Part shown: positions 1-8,779 of the stretch, in pieces
Numbering within the stretch: position 1 is the first letter of the stretch
Layout of the letters: every line of letters starts with the position of its first letter
Assembly (NCBI GenBank): GCA_028868455.1
Contig: JAGWUK010000041.1
Span: forward strand, 1-11,435
Direction: 5' to 3'
Origin: Burkholderiales bacterium
Lineage (GTDB): Bacteria > Pseudomonadota > Gammaproteobacteria > Burkholderiales > Burkholderiaceae_D
DNA: 11,435 bases
Notes under the pieces: generated by a model
Told to the model about the DNA's origin: nothing
Database searches by the model: none
Seen by the model: the letters and a program-made list of their open reading frames with translations, nothing else
Program-made: the position numbers and the translations under genes

Positions 1-1
1 C

Positions 2-406
2 ATGGGCGGGCGCATCGGCTTGCTTACCCAGACCAGTCTGCAAGCGATGCCGTCGGCAAGCGGTCTGGTTACGCAGGCTGTTCCGGCAAACGGTCAATGG
101 CAAACTGTGCTGACTGGTTTAAACGCCTGCTACGCCTTTGAATTGCTGGCCTGTGCGCAGGGCCCTAACGGTAGTAAGAACAAGGCAATGGTCCACGCCA
201 TTATTCTGACGACATTTTCGGGTAAGCCATGTTCCATACGGTGTACGCATACCTATCAGGGATGGAATATTTTTCGACGTATGCGGGTGAAATGGAAAAA
301 GTCGGCAACTGGCTACGATTTGCTTATGCGTAGTGGGCATGATTTCGGCAAGGACGAGAATGGCAAACCCGTTCAGATTCAGTTTCATTTGAGCAGATTG
401 TGGTGA
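2..406 (+). CDS. C-terminal part of an unidentified protein, possibly an eCIS fibre or baseplate accessory (cut by window edge)
   Basis: The frame is open from the left edge to the TGA at 404-406, so the ATG at position 2 is probably internal and only about 134 C-terminal residues are visible. The segment looks like a compact beta-rich domain: the first ~35 residues are small and polar, then come the runs ACYAFELLACAQGP and MVHAIILTTFSG, an aromatic/basic stretch (TYQGWNIFRRMRVKWKKS), and a C-terminus of alternating hydrophobic residues ending in SRLW. No signal peptide, membrane segment or catalytic motif is visible. The stop lies 4 bp before the baseplate gene at 411, so it is probably in the same operon. 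Because no fibre gene sits between the baseplate and tape-measure genes here, a fibre or other particle-surface role is plausible, but that is inference from position. I do not recognise the family with certainty. Confidence 0.6.
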   Translation: MGGRIGLLTQTSLQAMPSASGLVTQAVPANGQWQTVLTGLNACYAFELLACAQGPNGSKNKAMVHAIILTTFSGKPCSIRCTHTYQGWNIFRRMRVKWKKSATGYDLLMRSGHDFGKDENGKPVQIQFHLSRLW

Positions 407-410
407 GACG

Positions 411-3293
411 ATGAGCAGCGAAACACATATTTCCAATGCCGCACCACCACTGCTGAGTATGCAGTTTTCAACACTGTTGAATAACGGCATCAGCGCCTGT
501 CAGGAAATGGGAGGCGATATATGGACAGACTATAACGAGCATGATCCCGGCGTTACCTGTCTGGAACAATTGTGTTACGCCTTGACCGATCTTGGCTATC
601 TTCTGGAGTTCAACGTCGCTGATGTGCTGGCAGAGTGCCCGCAGCAGCTCAAGGAAGGAAACACCAGTCTTTATACCGGTAATCGCATACTGACCTGCAA
701 CCCCTTAACCGCGCACGATTATCGCAAATTAATACTGGATTTCATGCGCTTTGATCGTGAGGGGGCAAACCGAAATTTCAAAAACGTCTGGCTGCAAGTG
801 CTTAGAGATGACACTGGCAAGTCCAGTGGACTGTATCAGATACAAGTCGAGGTCTACCAAACTGGCGATGGCTACGATAGCGGCAATATCGCCTTGCTGA
901 GCGATGTTATGTCGATATACCAGCAACACCGGAATCTGGCCGAAGATGCCGCGATGCCAGTCTTGCTGGAAATACTTGAAGTGACTGTCAAAGCGCAGCT
1001 TCAGATAGAGCCACTGGCAGACCCGAACCAGGTCATGGCAGATGTACTGTATGCGATACAGGAAAGCTTTTCTCATACGCCGCAAGTGCAGACGGTCGAT
1101 CAGCTGATACAAAAAGGCGTTCCACTGGATCAGATTTTTGATGGTCCTCTGCTGAAAAATGGGGTGGTTGATAACGCAGAATTGCAAGCTCTGCCAACCA
1201 TGATTACCGCGCAAAATCTGGCTGACATTATTCTCGCGACGCCAGGGGTACTGGCGATAGATAGTCTGGGTTTGTCGCTGTCAGATGGTATTCCCTGCTC
1301 CAGTATTGTTATACCGCCTTGCAATGTTGCGCGATTGCAGCCGGATATTTACCAGAAACCCGGCTCTGCAGATTGCTATCCGTTCACCTTAATACGTAAC
1401 GGATATACCTGTGCTTACGACGCTTTACTCGTCAGTCAAAAACTGATGCAAAGAGTGATCGATGAAGAAAAGGCGATGGCCTACGCCAGAATCACTATGG
1501 AAAGAGAGGACTACTGCCAGCTGGCGCCCGGATCGCGGCGTGACGTGGCGCAATATTTTTCTATCCAGAGACAGTTCCCCTTAACGTACGGTATTGGTGA
1601 ATATGGCGTTGCCCAGTTTGGCACAACGACGGAGTTGGAGGGCGACTTGCTCATGCGGCGTCAGGCGCAAGCCAAACAGCTCAAGGCTTACTTACTGTTT
1701 TTCGAGCAATTGCTGACCAACGCACTGAAACAATATCAACAGGCTGGTACCTTGCTCTCGCTCGACGCCAACCTGCATCAGAGCTATTTTTCACAATCGC
1801 TGGTGGGTGCAGCGACAGCAGAGATCGGGCCACCAGACATTGAAGAACTTTTCCGCGGACCGCAAGTGCAGCCCGCTTCATCAAGCATCTTCCTTGTGTA
1901 TCTGAAAGACCAAATCGCTCCGCACGAAGTCTTGCTGAGAAGCCGTGAAACTTCGTCGGCCGGCGCAGTGCAGGCTATCCGGGCCAACATGATTCAGTCA
2001 GGGCAATCTGACGAACACTTCAGCATACGTGCATTGCCAAATGCCGAATACCAGATTCTGTTGCACGCCGAAGGTGACCGCCAGGTGATCGCCTTCGGTG
2101 CTCAAAGATTCAATAGCCGCACTGCCGCAAGGGCGCAGATAGAGCAGATATGCACTTGTTTAAAAAATGCGACGGCAGAAGAACTTGCGCGCTGGGTCAA
2201 TATTCAGGAACGTGGAAAACTCGGCTTACGTCTAGTGAATGAAAATCTGGTTTTATTGGCTGCCTATGGCATGAACAAGCCACAGCAAGACCAATGTCTG
2301 ACGCAATTGATACGCTTCGGCGTTCATCCGGACAACTATAGGATTGAAAACGAAAGTAGAGGCGGATATCGTTTAACACTCTGCGACCGGCATCGTCAGG
2401 AGTTCATGCGCGGCGAAGAGGTTTTTGCCAGCGAAGACGATGCGGCACTGGCCGTGACGAGCCTGATCGCTTTGATACAAAGTCTTTGCTGCAATGCGGA
2501 TTTACAAGCAAAGCATATACAACGCTGGCCGGACACGGGCTCAGGTGGAGGGATATCACCGGTCGATTATTACGAACAGCAATTGACACGACTCGTGGCG
2601 GACTTCGATCCTTACACGCAAAGAAGAAATCAATTTCTGGATCATTTGTTAGCGCGTTTTTCCGAGGCATTTTATGACTCTGAGCTTGAGACGTTTGATC
2701 GCCGTTTTTCCAGACATCCTGATCAATTTCAGAAAGATCTGATCCGCAATAAAATCGATTTCCTGAAAAATTATGTCTACCCTTTGAATGATGAGGATAG
2801 TCCGATTTGTGCGGGAGCAGGGCGAAGTCAAGGTGCATATTTCGATACTGTCGATGTGTATCGCGAGCCGGGATTGGCACTGCGCTTACGCAAACTTTTA
2901 TGTATTCCTGATTCACCGGTACCGCAAACAGACGACGCCGATCAGCATTACGCCGGCGAAGAATTATTTGTTCTCGAACATATTTTATTGCGCACTTCTG
3001 ATGACGCCGAAAGCAAAATTTCAACGGGAACATCGTATCGGGTGTCCGTCGTCTTTCCTGGCTATCCGCTACGTTTCAGTAATCCGGAATTTAGGAACTT
3101 TGCCCATGACGTCGTGGCACAAAATTGCCCGGCACATCTGACCTGCACTTGCTCATGGATCAATCAGGCTGACATGGCGCAGTTTAAATCCCTATTTCAG
3201 CAGTGGACACGTTGCAAAGCCGCAGGACATAGCGACAAGTTAAATCAGCTGTCGTCTGAATTGAGTATGTTTTTGCAGCAGGTGGCCGTATGA
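411..3293 (+). CDS. eCIS baseplate protein, Afp12/PVC12-like (960 aa)
   Basis: Likely a large baseplate (wedge) subunit of the contractile particle. The strongest evidence is near the N-terminus: residues 37-48 read IWTDYNEHDPGV and are followed by a LEQLCYALTDLGY stretch, a signature of large baseplate proteins in phage-tail-like systems. Around residues 738-750 is RRNQFLDHLLARF. The C-terminus carries FVLEHILLR (about 853-861), YRVSVVFPGYP (876-886) and a PAHL motif (about 907-910), which I recall as conserved in the C-terminal part of eCIS baseplate proteins. Between these are two related segments (about 542-590 and 639-693), each a beta strand-rich stretch ending in an Ala-rich helix. No signal peptide or membrane segment is seen, as expected for a particle subunit. 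A GGTGAG at 402-407 is a closely spaced ribosome-binding site. The stop overlaps the tape-measure start (ATGA). Baseplate identity is well supported; the specific Afp12 equivalence is inferred from size, motifs and position. Confidence 0.85.
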   Translation: MSSETHISNAAPPLLSMQFSTLLNNGISACQEMGGDIWTDYNEHDPGVTCLEQLCYALTDLGYLLEFNVADVLAECPQQLKEGNTSLYTGNRILTCNPLTAHDYRKLILDFMRFDREGANRNFKNVWLQVLRDDTGKSSGLYQIQVEVYQTGDGYDSGNIALLSDVMSIYQQHRNLAEDAAMPVLLEILEVTVKAQLQIEPLADPNQVMADVLYAIQESFSHTPQVQTVDQLIQKGVPLDQIFDGPLLKNGVVDNAELQALPTMITAQNLADIILATPGVLAIDSLGLSLSDGIPCSSIVIPPCNVARLQPDIYQKPGSADCYPFTLIRNGYTCAYDALLVSQKLMQRVIDEEKAMAYARITMEREDYCQLAPGSRRDVAQYFSIQRQFPLTYGIGEYGVAQFGTTTELEGDLLMRRQAQAKQLKAYLLFFEQLLTNALKQYQQAGTLLSLDANLHQSYFSQSLVGAATAEIGPPDIEELFRGPQVQPASSSIFLVYLKDQIAPHEVLLRSRETSSAGAVQAIRANMIQSGQSDEHFSIRALPNAEYQILLHAEGDRQVIAFGAQRFNSRTAARAQIEQICTCLKNATAEELARWVNIQERGKLGLRLVNENLVLLAAYGMNKPQQDQCLTQLIRFGVHPDNYRIENESRGGYRLTLCDRHRQEFMRGEEVFASEDDAALAVTSLIALIQSLCCNADLQAKHIQRWPDTGSGGGISPVDYYEQQLTRLVADFDPYTQRRNQFLDHLLARFSEAFYDSELETFDRRFSRHPDQFQKDLIRNKIDFLKNYVYPLNDEDSPICAGAGRSQGAYFDTVDVYREPGLALRLRKLLCIPDSPVPQTDDADQHYAGEELFVLEHILLRTSDDAESKISTGTSYRVSVVFPGYPLRFSNPEFRNFAHDVVAQNCPAHLTCTCSWINQADMAQFKSLFQQWTRCKAAGHSDKLNQLSSELSMFLQQVAV

Positions 3294-6200
3294 GAAACGC
3301 GCCTGCACTGATCGTACAAACGCAGCGATTTGATTTGATTTTCGCGACCAAAGATGCGGCACGGCGTATCAGTGACAGGGTTAGTCGCTACGCCAGCAAT
3401 GAAATGCAAAAGGTGCTCGATGATGCCTGTCGTCCTTATCTATCAAAATCGTATTCCATTCCTTTGCTGGAGCTGGACATCGAACTGATTTCTGAAAATG
3501 CGCTTGAACAGGAGATGAGCGAAAAAATCAGAAAGGCGCTGACGACTTATCTGGCAGGTAAATTTGGTTTTCCATTGTCGCCTTATTCGGAAAGGCCAGA
3601 TGCTAAATCGACGGACGAAGTTTTATCGCAACTGTCTGCGTTGCTGCAGGGGCATATCAGCAAAGGGGAGTCGGACGATATCGGACATTTGCTGGTAACG
3701 GCGATCAGCACACAACCGCGGGATCTGATGCGTTTGTTGTATGCAATTGGGAAAAAACAAAATGTCCGTAACCGGCTTGCGCGCATGTTCGCCACGGAAC
3801 ATATGTATCGTTTGCTACGCCTATTGGCACCGGAGCAAGCCGCACTGATTATTGACTATAGCCTTGATGTGCTGGAAATCCATAGGAAAAAACCGATTGT
3901 TGCTGAATCAAGAGCAGAGTTCTCTCATGTTTTGTGGGAGTTTATCTTTACTTATATCTTGCTGGAAGAAGGTTCCTACTTCAACACCAAATCGCTGGTG
4001 ATGCACAGTTTGCGCAATATCGCTGCGCGTTACCGGATCTCTTATGCGCAACTGCTGCAGGATTTAAACCAGTGCATACAAATCCATCAAATTTCATTTT
4101 CGCAAAAACTCAGCCTGCCCAAAATATTATTGGATTTACAGAGCGAAGCACAGGCACCGGCAACAACAGCGACTTTGATTGTCAGTGATGCGCAAAGCAA
4201 ACTGGATCAGCTGGAATCATTTTTATTGCACGGCGTTTTCTCATGGCAACAAGGGACAACAGATCGCGCTACGCTGCACAATTTGTTGCAGGAGTTGATA
4301 GAACACATTCCCGATCAATTGCTGGCCAGTCTCCTTCGTCTTGGCGTCAATCCATCGGTACGTATGCGTATTGCGCAAAGCTGGGGATTTTCTGTGCAGG
4401 CGGCGTTGACCGGGCTAGTCGAACCCGCCCATGCGCGCGTGATTGTCAAATTGGTTCAAGCGCTGGCCGCATTGCAAATCAAACGACCTCTGGTGCAGCG
4501 GTCACATCGTCAGTTGATGGTGGATTTGTGGGAATTCGTCTGGACAAATTTGCTGTCGGACCGAGGATCCTATTTTAATCAGCGCAGTTTTGCCAAGGGC
4601 CTGCTGATGCAGATGGCAGCGCGCTACAACCTGGATTATGAACAACTGCTGTCAGATTTTTTTTCGATGGCCAGCCAGGAATTGGCGTCGAAAATAAGTC
4701 CCTCCAATGCTCCCGATTCCTTATTGAATATTCTGCTTTCGCTGAAAAAAGAACTTAATCACGACAGCGATAAGGTTTTGAATTTTGCTACGTCAGTTTC
4801 CTCCCCATCGGGGAAAAATCTGCAGTCGATGAACGATGTTAAGAGTGGTTTTGCTTTAGCGATGCGGGCGGTATTACTACGCCAGCATCTGTTGGCTGCC
4901 AGGTCTTATCTTGAGTTACGCGATCAACTCCGTTTGCTGGTGCAGTCGATGGCGGCACGCCATCATGTTGATGCCCGGCATTTGCTGTCGGCACTTGTCA
5001 CTGAACCGTCGCAAGTCCACGATCTTGCTTATCTGGACAGGGATGCCGTGAGCCAGATTCTGTTAGCGCTGCAAGATGACTATATCCAGGAGCATCGTGC
5101 CAAACACGCGCAACAAGAACTACAGGCGCCAGTGCCGACCGCCGTTCCGGATTGGAATCGTCCTTATCAATCCGCTGCCAGAGAATTTGTCGTGCAAAGT
5201 CTGATTTTGGACAGGGGCTCGTATTTCAACAATCGCTCGTATATCAAAAATCTGCTGCAAAAAATCGCCGCAAAACATGGCCTTCAATACCACTTTTTAC
5301 TGATGGGATTGAATGCCCGCAACAGCAATGCGGCTGTTTATCCGACGCGTCAGGATGAGTTACGCCGGATATTGGCGGATCTCGATGCCGAGAATAAATT
5401 GGAAGTCGTCACGCAGCAAGACTGGTTTGATTTTTATGAATTTGGAGAATTGCGTAACGGAACAATTTCCTATGCACAGCTGAAAAAGCATCATGCCGCA
5501 TTTTTTTCTAATACCGGCAATTTGCTTCTCTGGTTCAGACGCGCACAACACCAGCCACAAAAAATCCGCCACCTTCTGCGTTATATGAAGCAAGCAGATT
5601 TACTCCGCCTGCTGCAACTACTGAGTCCTGATTATGCCGGGTTCATCCACACCTTTTTGATGGCATGTGAAGACATGTCGCCACATCGAAAAGGGGCGGG
5701 AGCGGGTTTGCCGTGGGCGATCGTTTTGTATTCGTCGTCAGATGACCATTCGCCCAGGGTTTTTGACATGGTGCGTCAATGGACTGCGATGCTGGCAAGA
5801 GAGTTGAACTTGAGCAGGCGGACTTATTGCGAGGCCATGCTGCATGTGATCAGACAAAGGGAGGTATTGGAACCGCGCTTTATGCCCTTGAACGAAGCAC
5901 TGACGCAATTGTTGTCCGATGCTGCTCAAAATGAGGCCGAAGCATTTGCGCAGCAGCACGTTGCCGATGTTGACGGCGCGGGCGATACGGCTCAGCGGGA
6001 AATCCTGACTGATCAATCCGTCGATATGGTGGATGTCGCGGATGCTGGATACACCGATCAGGACGGTTTCACGACTTTGCCGTTGCTGCAATTTTATTTG
6101 CAATTCGGCAGTTTCCCGGAATCGGAAGTCCGGTCAAAACGTCAGGTCTGGGCCGCGATTGAAGCGGCAATGGATTTATCTCCGTCTGCGTTCCGCGCCA

Positions 6201-7189
6201 TGTTACATGCGGCGACGCGCCACGCAATGGAACGTCACAGGATGATCTCTGATGTGCCGGTTGCTGTCCTGGATAAATTGATGCGTGTGCTATTTGCTGC
6301 GGACTATGCATTGGTCATCGCGAATATCCGCTTGTGGCGGACGGTTCACGCAACATTGAAATGCCAGTTGCCCGCCTTGCAGATTGAGGAAGAAGTCGTG
6401 CGGCATGCTGGTCTGAACGAAGGCTGGGATGTGAAACAGTTTTCTTTGACAATGCTGTCCAGAACGTATCAAAAATACGCCAGCGACAAAGACAGGAAAC
6501 GCATTCTTCCTGCTGTGCTGTCGAGCCTGGAAAACCTGGATTTTCCAGAAAATATTTCTGGGCGTTTGCGTGCGGTCGTGCAGTCGATATCGCATGAACA
6601 TGTTGTCTCGTCGGCGCCAGAGGAAGACAGACCGCTTGCGGCCACACGTGCCAAACAAGTCGAAAAAGAAGAAAGTTTGCCAGCTGGCGAGAGTTTTTAT
6701 GTGGCCAATGCCGGTCTGGTCTTGCTATGGCAATTTTTGCCGGTGTTCTTTGAGCGCAGCGGTCTGGTACGCGAGCGACAGTTCATCGATTTTGAGTCGC
6801 AATGTCGCGCCGTCCTGTTGAGCCAGTTATTGGTGACGGGTGAGTTCGACGCCGAAGAGCATACGTTGTTGTTGAACAAAATTCTATGCGGAGTCGCGGA
6901 AACGGCGCCACTAGTCAGTTGTGCGGCGGTGACCGAGGCTGAGCAAACACTGGGTGAAGCCTTGCTACAGGCTGTCTGTCAGCACTGGGAAAAACTCAGC
7001 AATACCAGCATAGAGGGTTTGCGGCAAACCTTTTTGATGCGAAACGGCCGCTTGCAGAAAAAAGACGATGACTGGACATTGCTGGTCGAAAAAGGACCGT
7101 TCGACGTATTGCTGCAATCACTTCCCTGGACGATATCGACCATTCGCCTGCCGTGGATGAAGGGTAATTTATGGGTGGACTGGAAATGA
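3290..7189 (+). CDS. Contractile injection system tape-measure protein, Afp14-like (1299 aa)
   Basis: Expected to set the length of the inner tube during assembly. The C-terminal region is the best evidence: NAGLVLLWQFLPVFFERSGL begins at residue 1140, RAVLLSQLLVTGE at about 1172, HTLLLNKILCG at about 1190, and the last residues contain LPWTISTIRLPWMKG. This is the pattern of the CIS tape-measure family. The body is built from repeated helical units marked by a GSYFN motif at residues 228, 426 and 643, with a degenerate copy near 538. Two long units (about 110-266 and 307-461) align over their whole length. Residues about 877-924 form an Asp/Glu/Ala-rich linker. No membrane segment or signal peptide is evident. 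The start overlaps the preceding stop as ATGA with AGGTGG just upstream, so translation is probably coupled. Unlike Afp, where a fibre gene lies in this position, nothing separates it from the baseplate gene. An 8-T run occurs at 4657-4664. Confidence 0.9.
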   Translation: MRNAPALIVQTQRFDLIFATKDAARRISDRVSRYASNEMQKVLDDACRPYLSKSYSIPLLELDIELISENALEQEMSEKIRKALTTYLAGKFGFPLSPYSERPDAKSTDEVLSQLSALLQGHISKGESDDIGHLLVTAISTQPRDLMRLLYAIGKKQNVRNRLARMFATEHMYRLLRLLAPEQAALIIDYSLDVLEIHRKKPIVAESRAEFSHVLWEFIFTYILLEEGSYFNTKSLVMHSLRNIAARYRISYAQLLQDLNQCIQIHQISFSQKLSLPKILLDLQSEAQAPATTATLIVSDAQSKLDQLESFLLHGVFSWQQGTTDRATLHNLLQELIEHIPDQLLASLLRLGVNPSVRMRIAQSWGFSVQAALTGLVEPAHARVIVKLVQALAALQIKRPLVQRSHRQLMVDLWEFVWTNLLSDRGSYFNQRSFAKGLLMQMAARYNLDYEQLLSDFFSMASQELASKISPSNAPDSLLNILLSLKKELNHDSDKVLNFATSVSSPSGKNLQSMNDVKSGFALAMRAVLLRQHLLAARSYLELRDQLRLLVQSMAARHHVDARHLLSALVTEPSQVHDLAYLDRDAVSQILLALQDDYIQEHRAKHAQQELQAPVPTAVPDWNRPYQSAAREFVVQSLILDRGSYFNNRSYIKNLLQKIAAKHGLQYHFLLMGLNARNSNAAVYPTRQDELRRILADLDAENKLEVVTQQDWFDFYEFGELRNGTISYAQLKKHHAAFFSNTGNLLLWFRRAQHQPQKIRHLLRYMKQADLLRLLQLLSPDYAGFIHTFLMACEDMSPHRKGAGAGLPWAIVLYSSSDDHSPRVFDMVRQWTAMLARELNLSRRTYCEAMLHVIRQREVLEPRFMPLNEALTQLLSDAAQNEAEAFAQQHVADVDGAGDTAQREILTDQSVDMVDVADAGYTDQDGFTTLPLLQFYLQFGSFPESEVRSKRQVWAAIEAAMDLSPSAFRAMLHAATRHAMERHRMISDVPVAVLDKLMRVLFAADYALVIANIRLWRTVHATLKCQLPALQIEEEVVRHAGLNEGWDVKQFSLTMLSRTYQKYASDKDRKRILPAVLSSLENLDFPENISGRLRAVVQSISHEHVVSSAPEEDRPLAATRAKQVEKEESLPAGESFYVANAGLVLLWQFLPVFFERSGLVRERQFIDFESQCRAVLLSQLLVTGEFDAEEHTLLLNKILCGVAETAPLVSCAAVTEAEQTLGEALLQAVCQHWEKLSNTSIEGLRQTFLMRNGRLQKKDDDWTLLVEKGPFDVLLQSLPWTISTIRLPWMKGNLWVDWK
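3971..5321 (+). repeat. Diverged internal repeats in the tape-measure gene (GSYFN units)
   Basis: Three clear copies of a unit of about 37 residues start with GSYFNxxS at protein residues 228, 426 and 643 and continue through an AA(R/K)(Y/H)-containing helix to a LL stretch. A degenerate fourth copy (RSYLELRDQL) lies near residue 538. Distances of 198, 112 and 105 residues fit a basic period of about 100-110 residues with one unit skipped. The repeats are diverged at the DNA level, so this is an old duplication. Confidence 0.75.
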
Positions 7190-8502
7190 ATGCGCTGGCG
7201 AAAACTTTAGCCGCCGAACTGGATTGGGCTGCCAGGTTGATTGATGTTGCAATTCATCTGTATTTCGGACAGGAATGTGCCGAGCACGAAATTACCGACG
7301 TATTGCCTCCTGTTGTGGCGGCAGAAGAATCGGTCTACGCGGATTGCGTTCATGCGCTGAACTTTGATGCCAGGGCAGTATTGATCCTGGCCTTGATCCC
7401 GTATTTGCGCCCGCAATTGCTTGATCCATTCCTGATGAAAAACGAATTATATGGACGCAGCTTCACCGAATTTGGCGGAACGGTCAGTCCGGCTGGCTTT
7501 GCTCCTACGCTGGAAACAGCGGCGTTTGTTTTGGCAGGAAATAATCTGGAGCGCCGATTGCAATTGCAGCGCGCATTGAGTGATGCGGCGTTTTTTGACG
7601 GTCAGCTTTTGCTGGAAGATCTACCGGGACAGGTCGTTTTTTCGACACCACTGGTGGTGCGCAAGGAGCAACTGGCGCGGCTGACGACGGGCGAAAATTA
7701 TCATCCGGCATTCAATAATCATTTTCCTGCGCAGGCATTGACGACGGCGTTTGAATGGAGCGATCTGGTTCTCGACGATAACGTTATGGACGAGGTGGAA
7801 GACATTCGCGCATGGATACAGCATGGTACTTCGCTAATGGACGACTGGCATCTGCGGCGACAGATTAAACCGGGTTTTCGCAGCCTGTTTTATGGGCCGC
7901 CAGGTACGGGGAAGACCATGACTGCCGCCTTGCTTGGCAAGGTCTGCGGACGTGATGTATATCGCATTGATCTTTCTCTGGTCGTTTCTAAATACATCGG
8001 CGAAACGGAGAAAAATCTGGCTGGCGTATTTGATCTGGCGGCGCATCACGACTGGATTTTATTCTTCGATGAAGCCGATGCCTTATTCGGCAAGCGTACC
8101 CAGACTTCCAGCTCACATGATCGATATGCGAATCAGGAAGTCGCTTTTCTGCTGCAAAAACTGGAAGATTTTCCGGGCATCGTCATTCTGGCTTCTAACC
8201 TTAAAAGCAATATGGATGAGGCATTCGCCCGACGCTTTCAATCGATGGTGCAATTTCATTTGCCTGGCGTGGAAGAACGTTTGCGACTTTGGCGTCAGGC
8301 TTTTCAGGACACCGGGCGACTTGATGAGGCTGTCGATTTGCACAAACTGGCGCGGGAACACGAAATGAGTGGCGGCGCAATTATCAATGTGTTGCGTTAT
8401 TCCGCATTGATGGCTTTGCGCAGAAATGCAGACAAGGTGGGGTGGACGGATATCCAGCATGGTATCCGTCGTGAACAAAGAAAGGAGGGCAAGTTGGTGT
8501 AG
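7171..8502 (+). CDS. AAA+ ATPase of the eCIS, Afp15/PVC15-like (443 aa)
   Basis: A cytoplasmic AAA+ ATPase of the type found in nearly all eCIS loci, thought to act in particle assembly rather than being part of the finished particle. Walker A is GPPGTGKT at residues 242-249. Walker B is ILFFDE at 296-301 and is followed by ADALFGKR. Sensor 1 is probably Asn343 in the LASNLKSN segment, and the paired arginines at 354-355 (AFARRF) are the likely arginine finger. The run RIDLSLVVSKYIGETEKNL after Walker A is typical of this group. The N-terminal ~200 residues are a family-specific helical region with no recognised enzyme fold. Two in-frame starts are possible: ATG 7171, preceded by AGGG with 6-nt spacing, and ATG 7186, which overlaps the tape-measure stop as ATGA and is preceded by GGTGGA with 6-nt spacing. 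Either start gives a coupled gene. All key catalytic residues are present. Confidence 0.95.
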   Translation: MGGLEMNALAKTLAAELDWAARLIDVAIHLYFGQECAEHEITDVLPPVVAAEESVYADCVHALNFDARAVLILALIPYLRPQLLDPFLMKNELYGRSFTEFGGTVSPAGFAPTLETAAFVLAGNNLERRLQLQRALSDAAFFDGQLLLEDLPGQVVFSTPLVVRKEQLARLTTGENYHPAFNNHFPAQALTTAFEWSDLVLDDNVMDEVEDIRAWIQHGTSLMDDWHLRRQIKPGFRSLFYGPPGTGKTMTAALLGKVCGRDVYRIDLSLVVSKYIGETEKNLAGVFDLAAHHDWILFFDEADALFGKRTQTSSSHDRYANQEVAFLLQKLEDFPGIVILASNLKSNMDEAFARRFQSMVQFHLPGVEERLRLWRQAFQDTGRLDEAVDLHKLAREHEMSGGAIINVLRYSALMALRRNADKVGWTDIQHGIRREQRKEGKLV

Positions 8503-8779
8503 GCGGGTCAGCGCATATGGATGTCCCGGTGGAATAGGTTTCAAACGCAGTTGAAAAGGGGTGTAAGCAAAAGCACCTCAGCCACGTTATCGCGTCCGGT
8601 CGTATTTTTATGCCATCGCCGCTGTAGCTTGCTGGAGATATTTTGCTTAAGCCTCGGTAAACCAGAAGGCAGTTCTGATGTAGGGCGGTATGTTCACTGA
8701 GATTTTTCTCAGGTTTGTCTGTGATGTGAAGGCGTGGTTTTACTTTTAATTTTGCAGTAATTTTCAATGGAGAATGGAT
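8503..8779 (+). promoter_or_regulatory. Intergenic leader before the beta-propeller gene
   Basis: About 277 bp without a credible gene, the longest non-coding gap in an otherwise compact locus. The last ~60 bp are AT-rich. A -10-like TTTAAT lies at 8745-8750, but the matching -35 region is poor. An alternative pair is TTGTCT (8715-8720) with TTTACT (8739-8744), 18 nt apart and 4/6 on each element. A perfect 6-bp inverted repeat (CTGAGA-TTTT-TCTCAG) lies at 8697-8712 and could be a small hairpin or operator. There is no clear Rho-independent terminator for the upstream operon. An own promoter for the next gene is inferred mainly from the length of the gap. Confidence 0.35.
8769..8772 (+). promoter_or_regulatory. 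Ribosome-binding site deciding the start of the propeller gene
   Basis: GGAG at 8769-8772 abuts the ATG at 8774 almost directly, which is too close for initiation there. It is 7 nt upstream of the in-frame ATG at 8780, which is ideal. The 8780 start is therefore preferred. Confidence 0.75.

Noticed and set aside
2404..3033. Long minus-strand open frame (209 aa) opposite the baseplate gene
   Set aside because: It lies wholly inside a well-supported gene, and its sequence shows no recognisable domain and is Arg/Cys/His-rich as expected from an antisense shadow.
7934..8368. Plus-strand frame of 144 aa inside the ATPase gene
   Set aside because: It covers the Walker B and sensor region in another frame, and its translation is Trp/Arg/Cys-rich and low in sense.
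8697..8712. Short perfect inverted repeat as a terminator of the ATPase operon
   Set aside because: Only 6 bp with an all-T loop and no T tract after it, so it is more likely chance or a small operator than a terminator.
8384..8767. Minus-strand frame of 127 aa spanning the ATPase end and the intergenic leader
   Set aside because: No domain is recognisable, it partly shadows the ATPase, and its composition (Pro/Thr/His/Cys-rich) does not look like a real protein.
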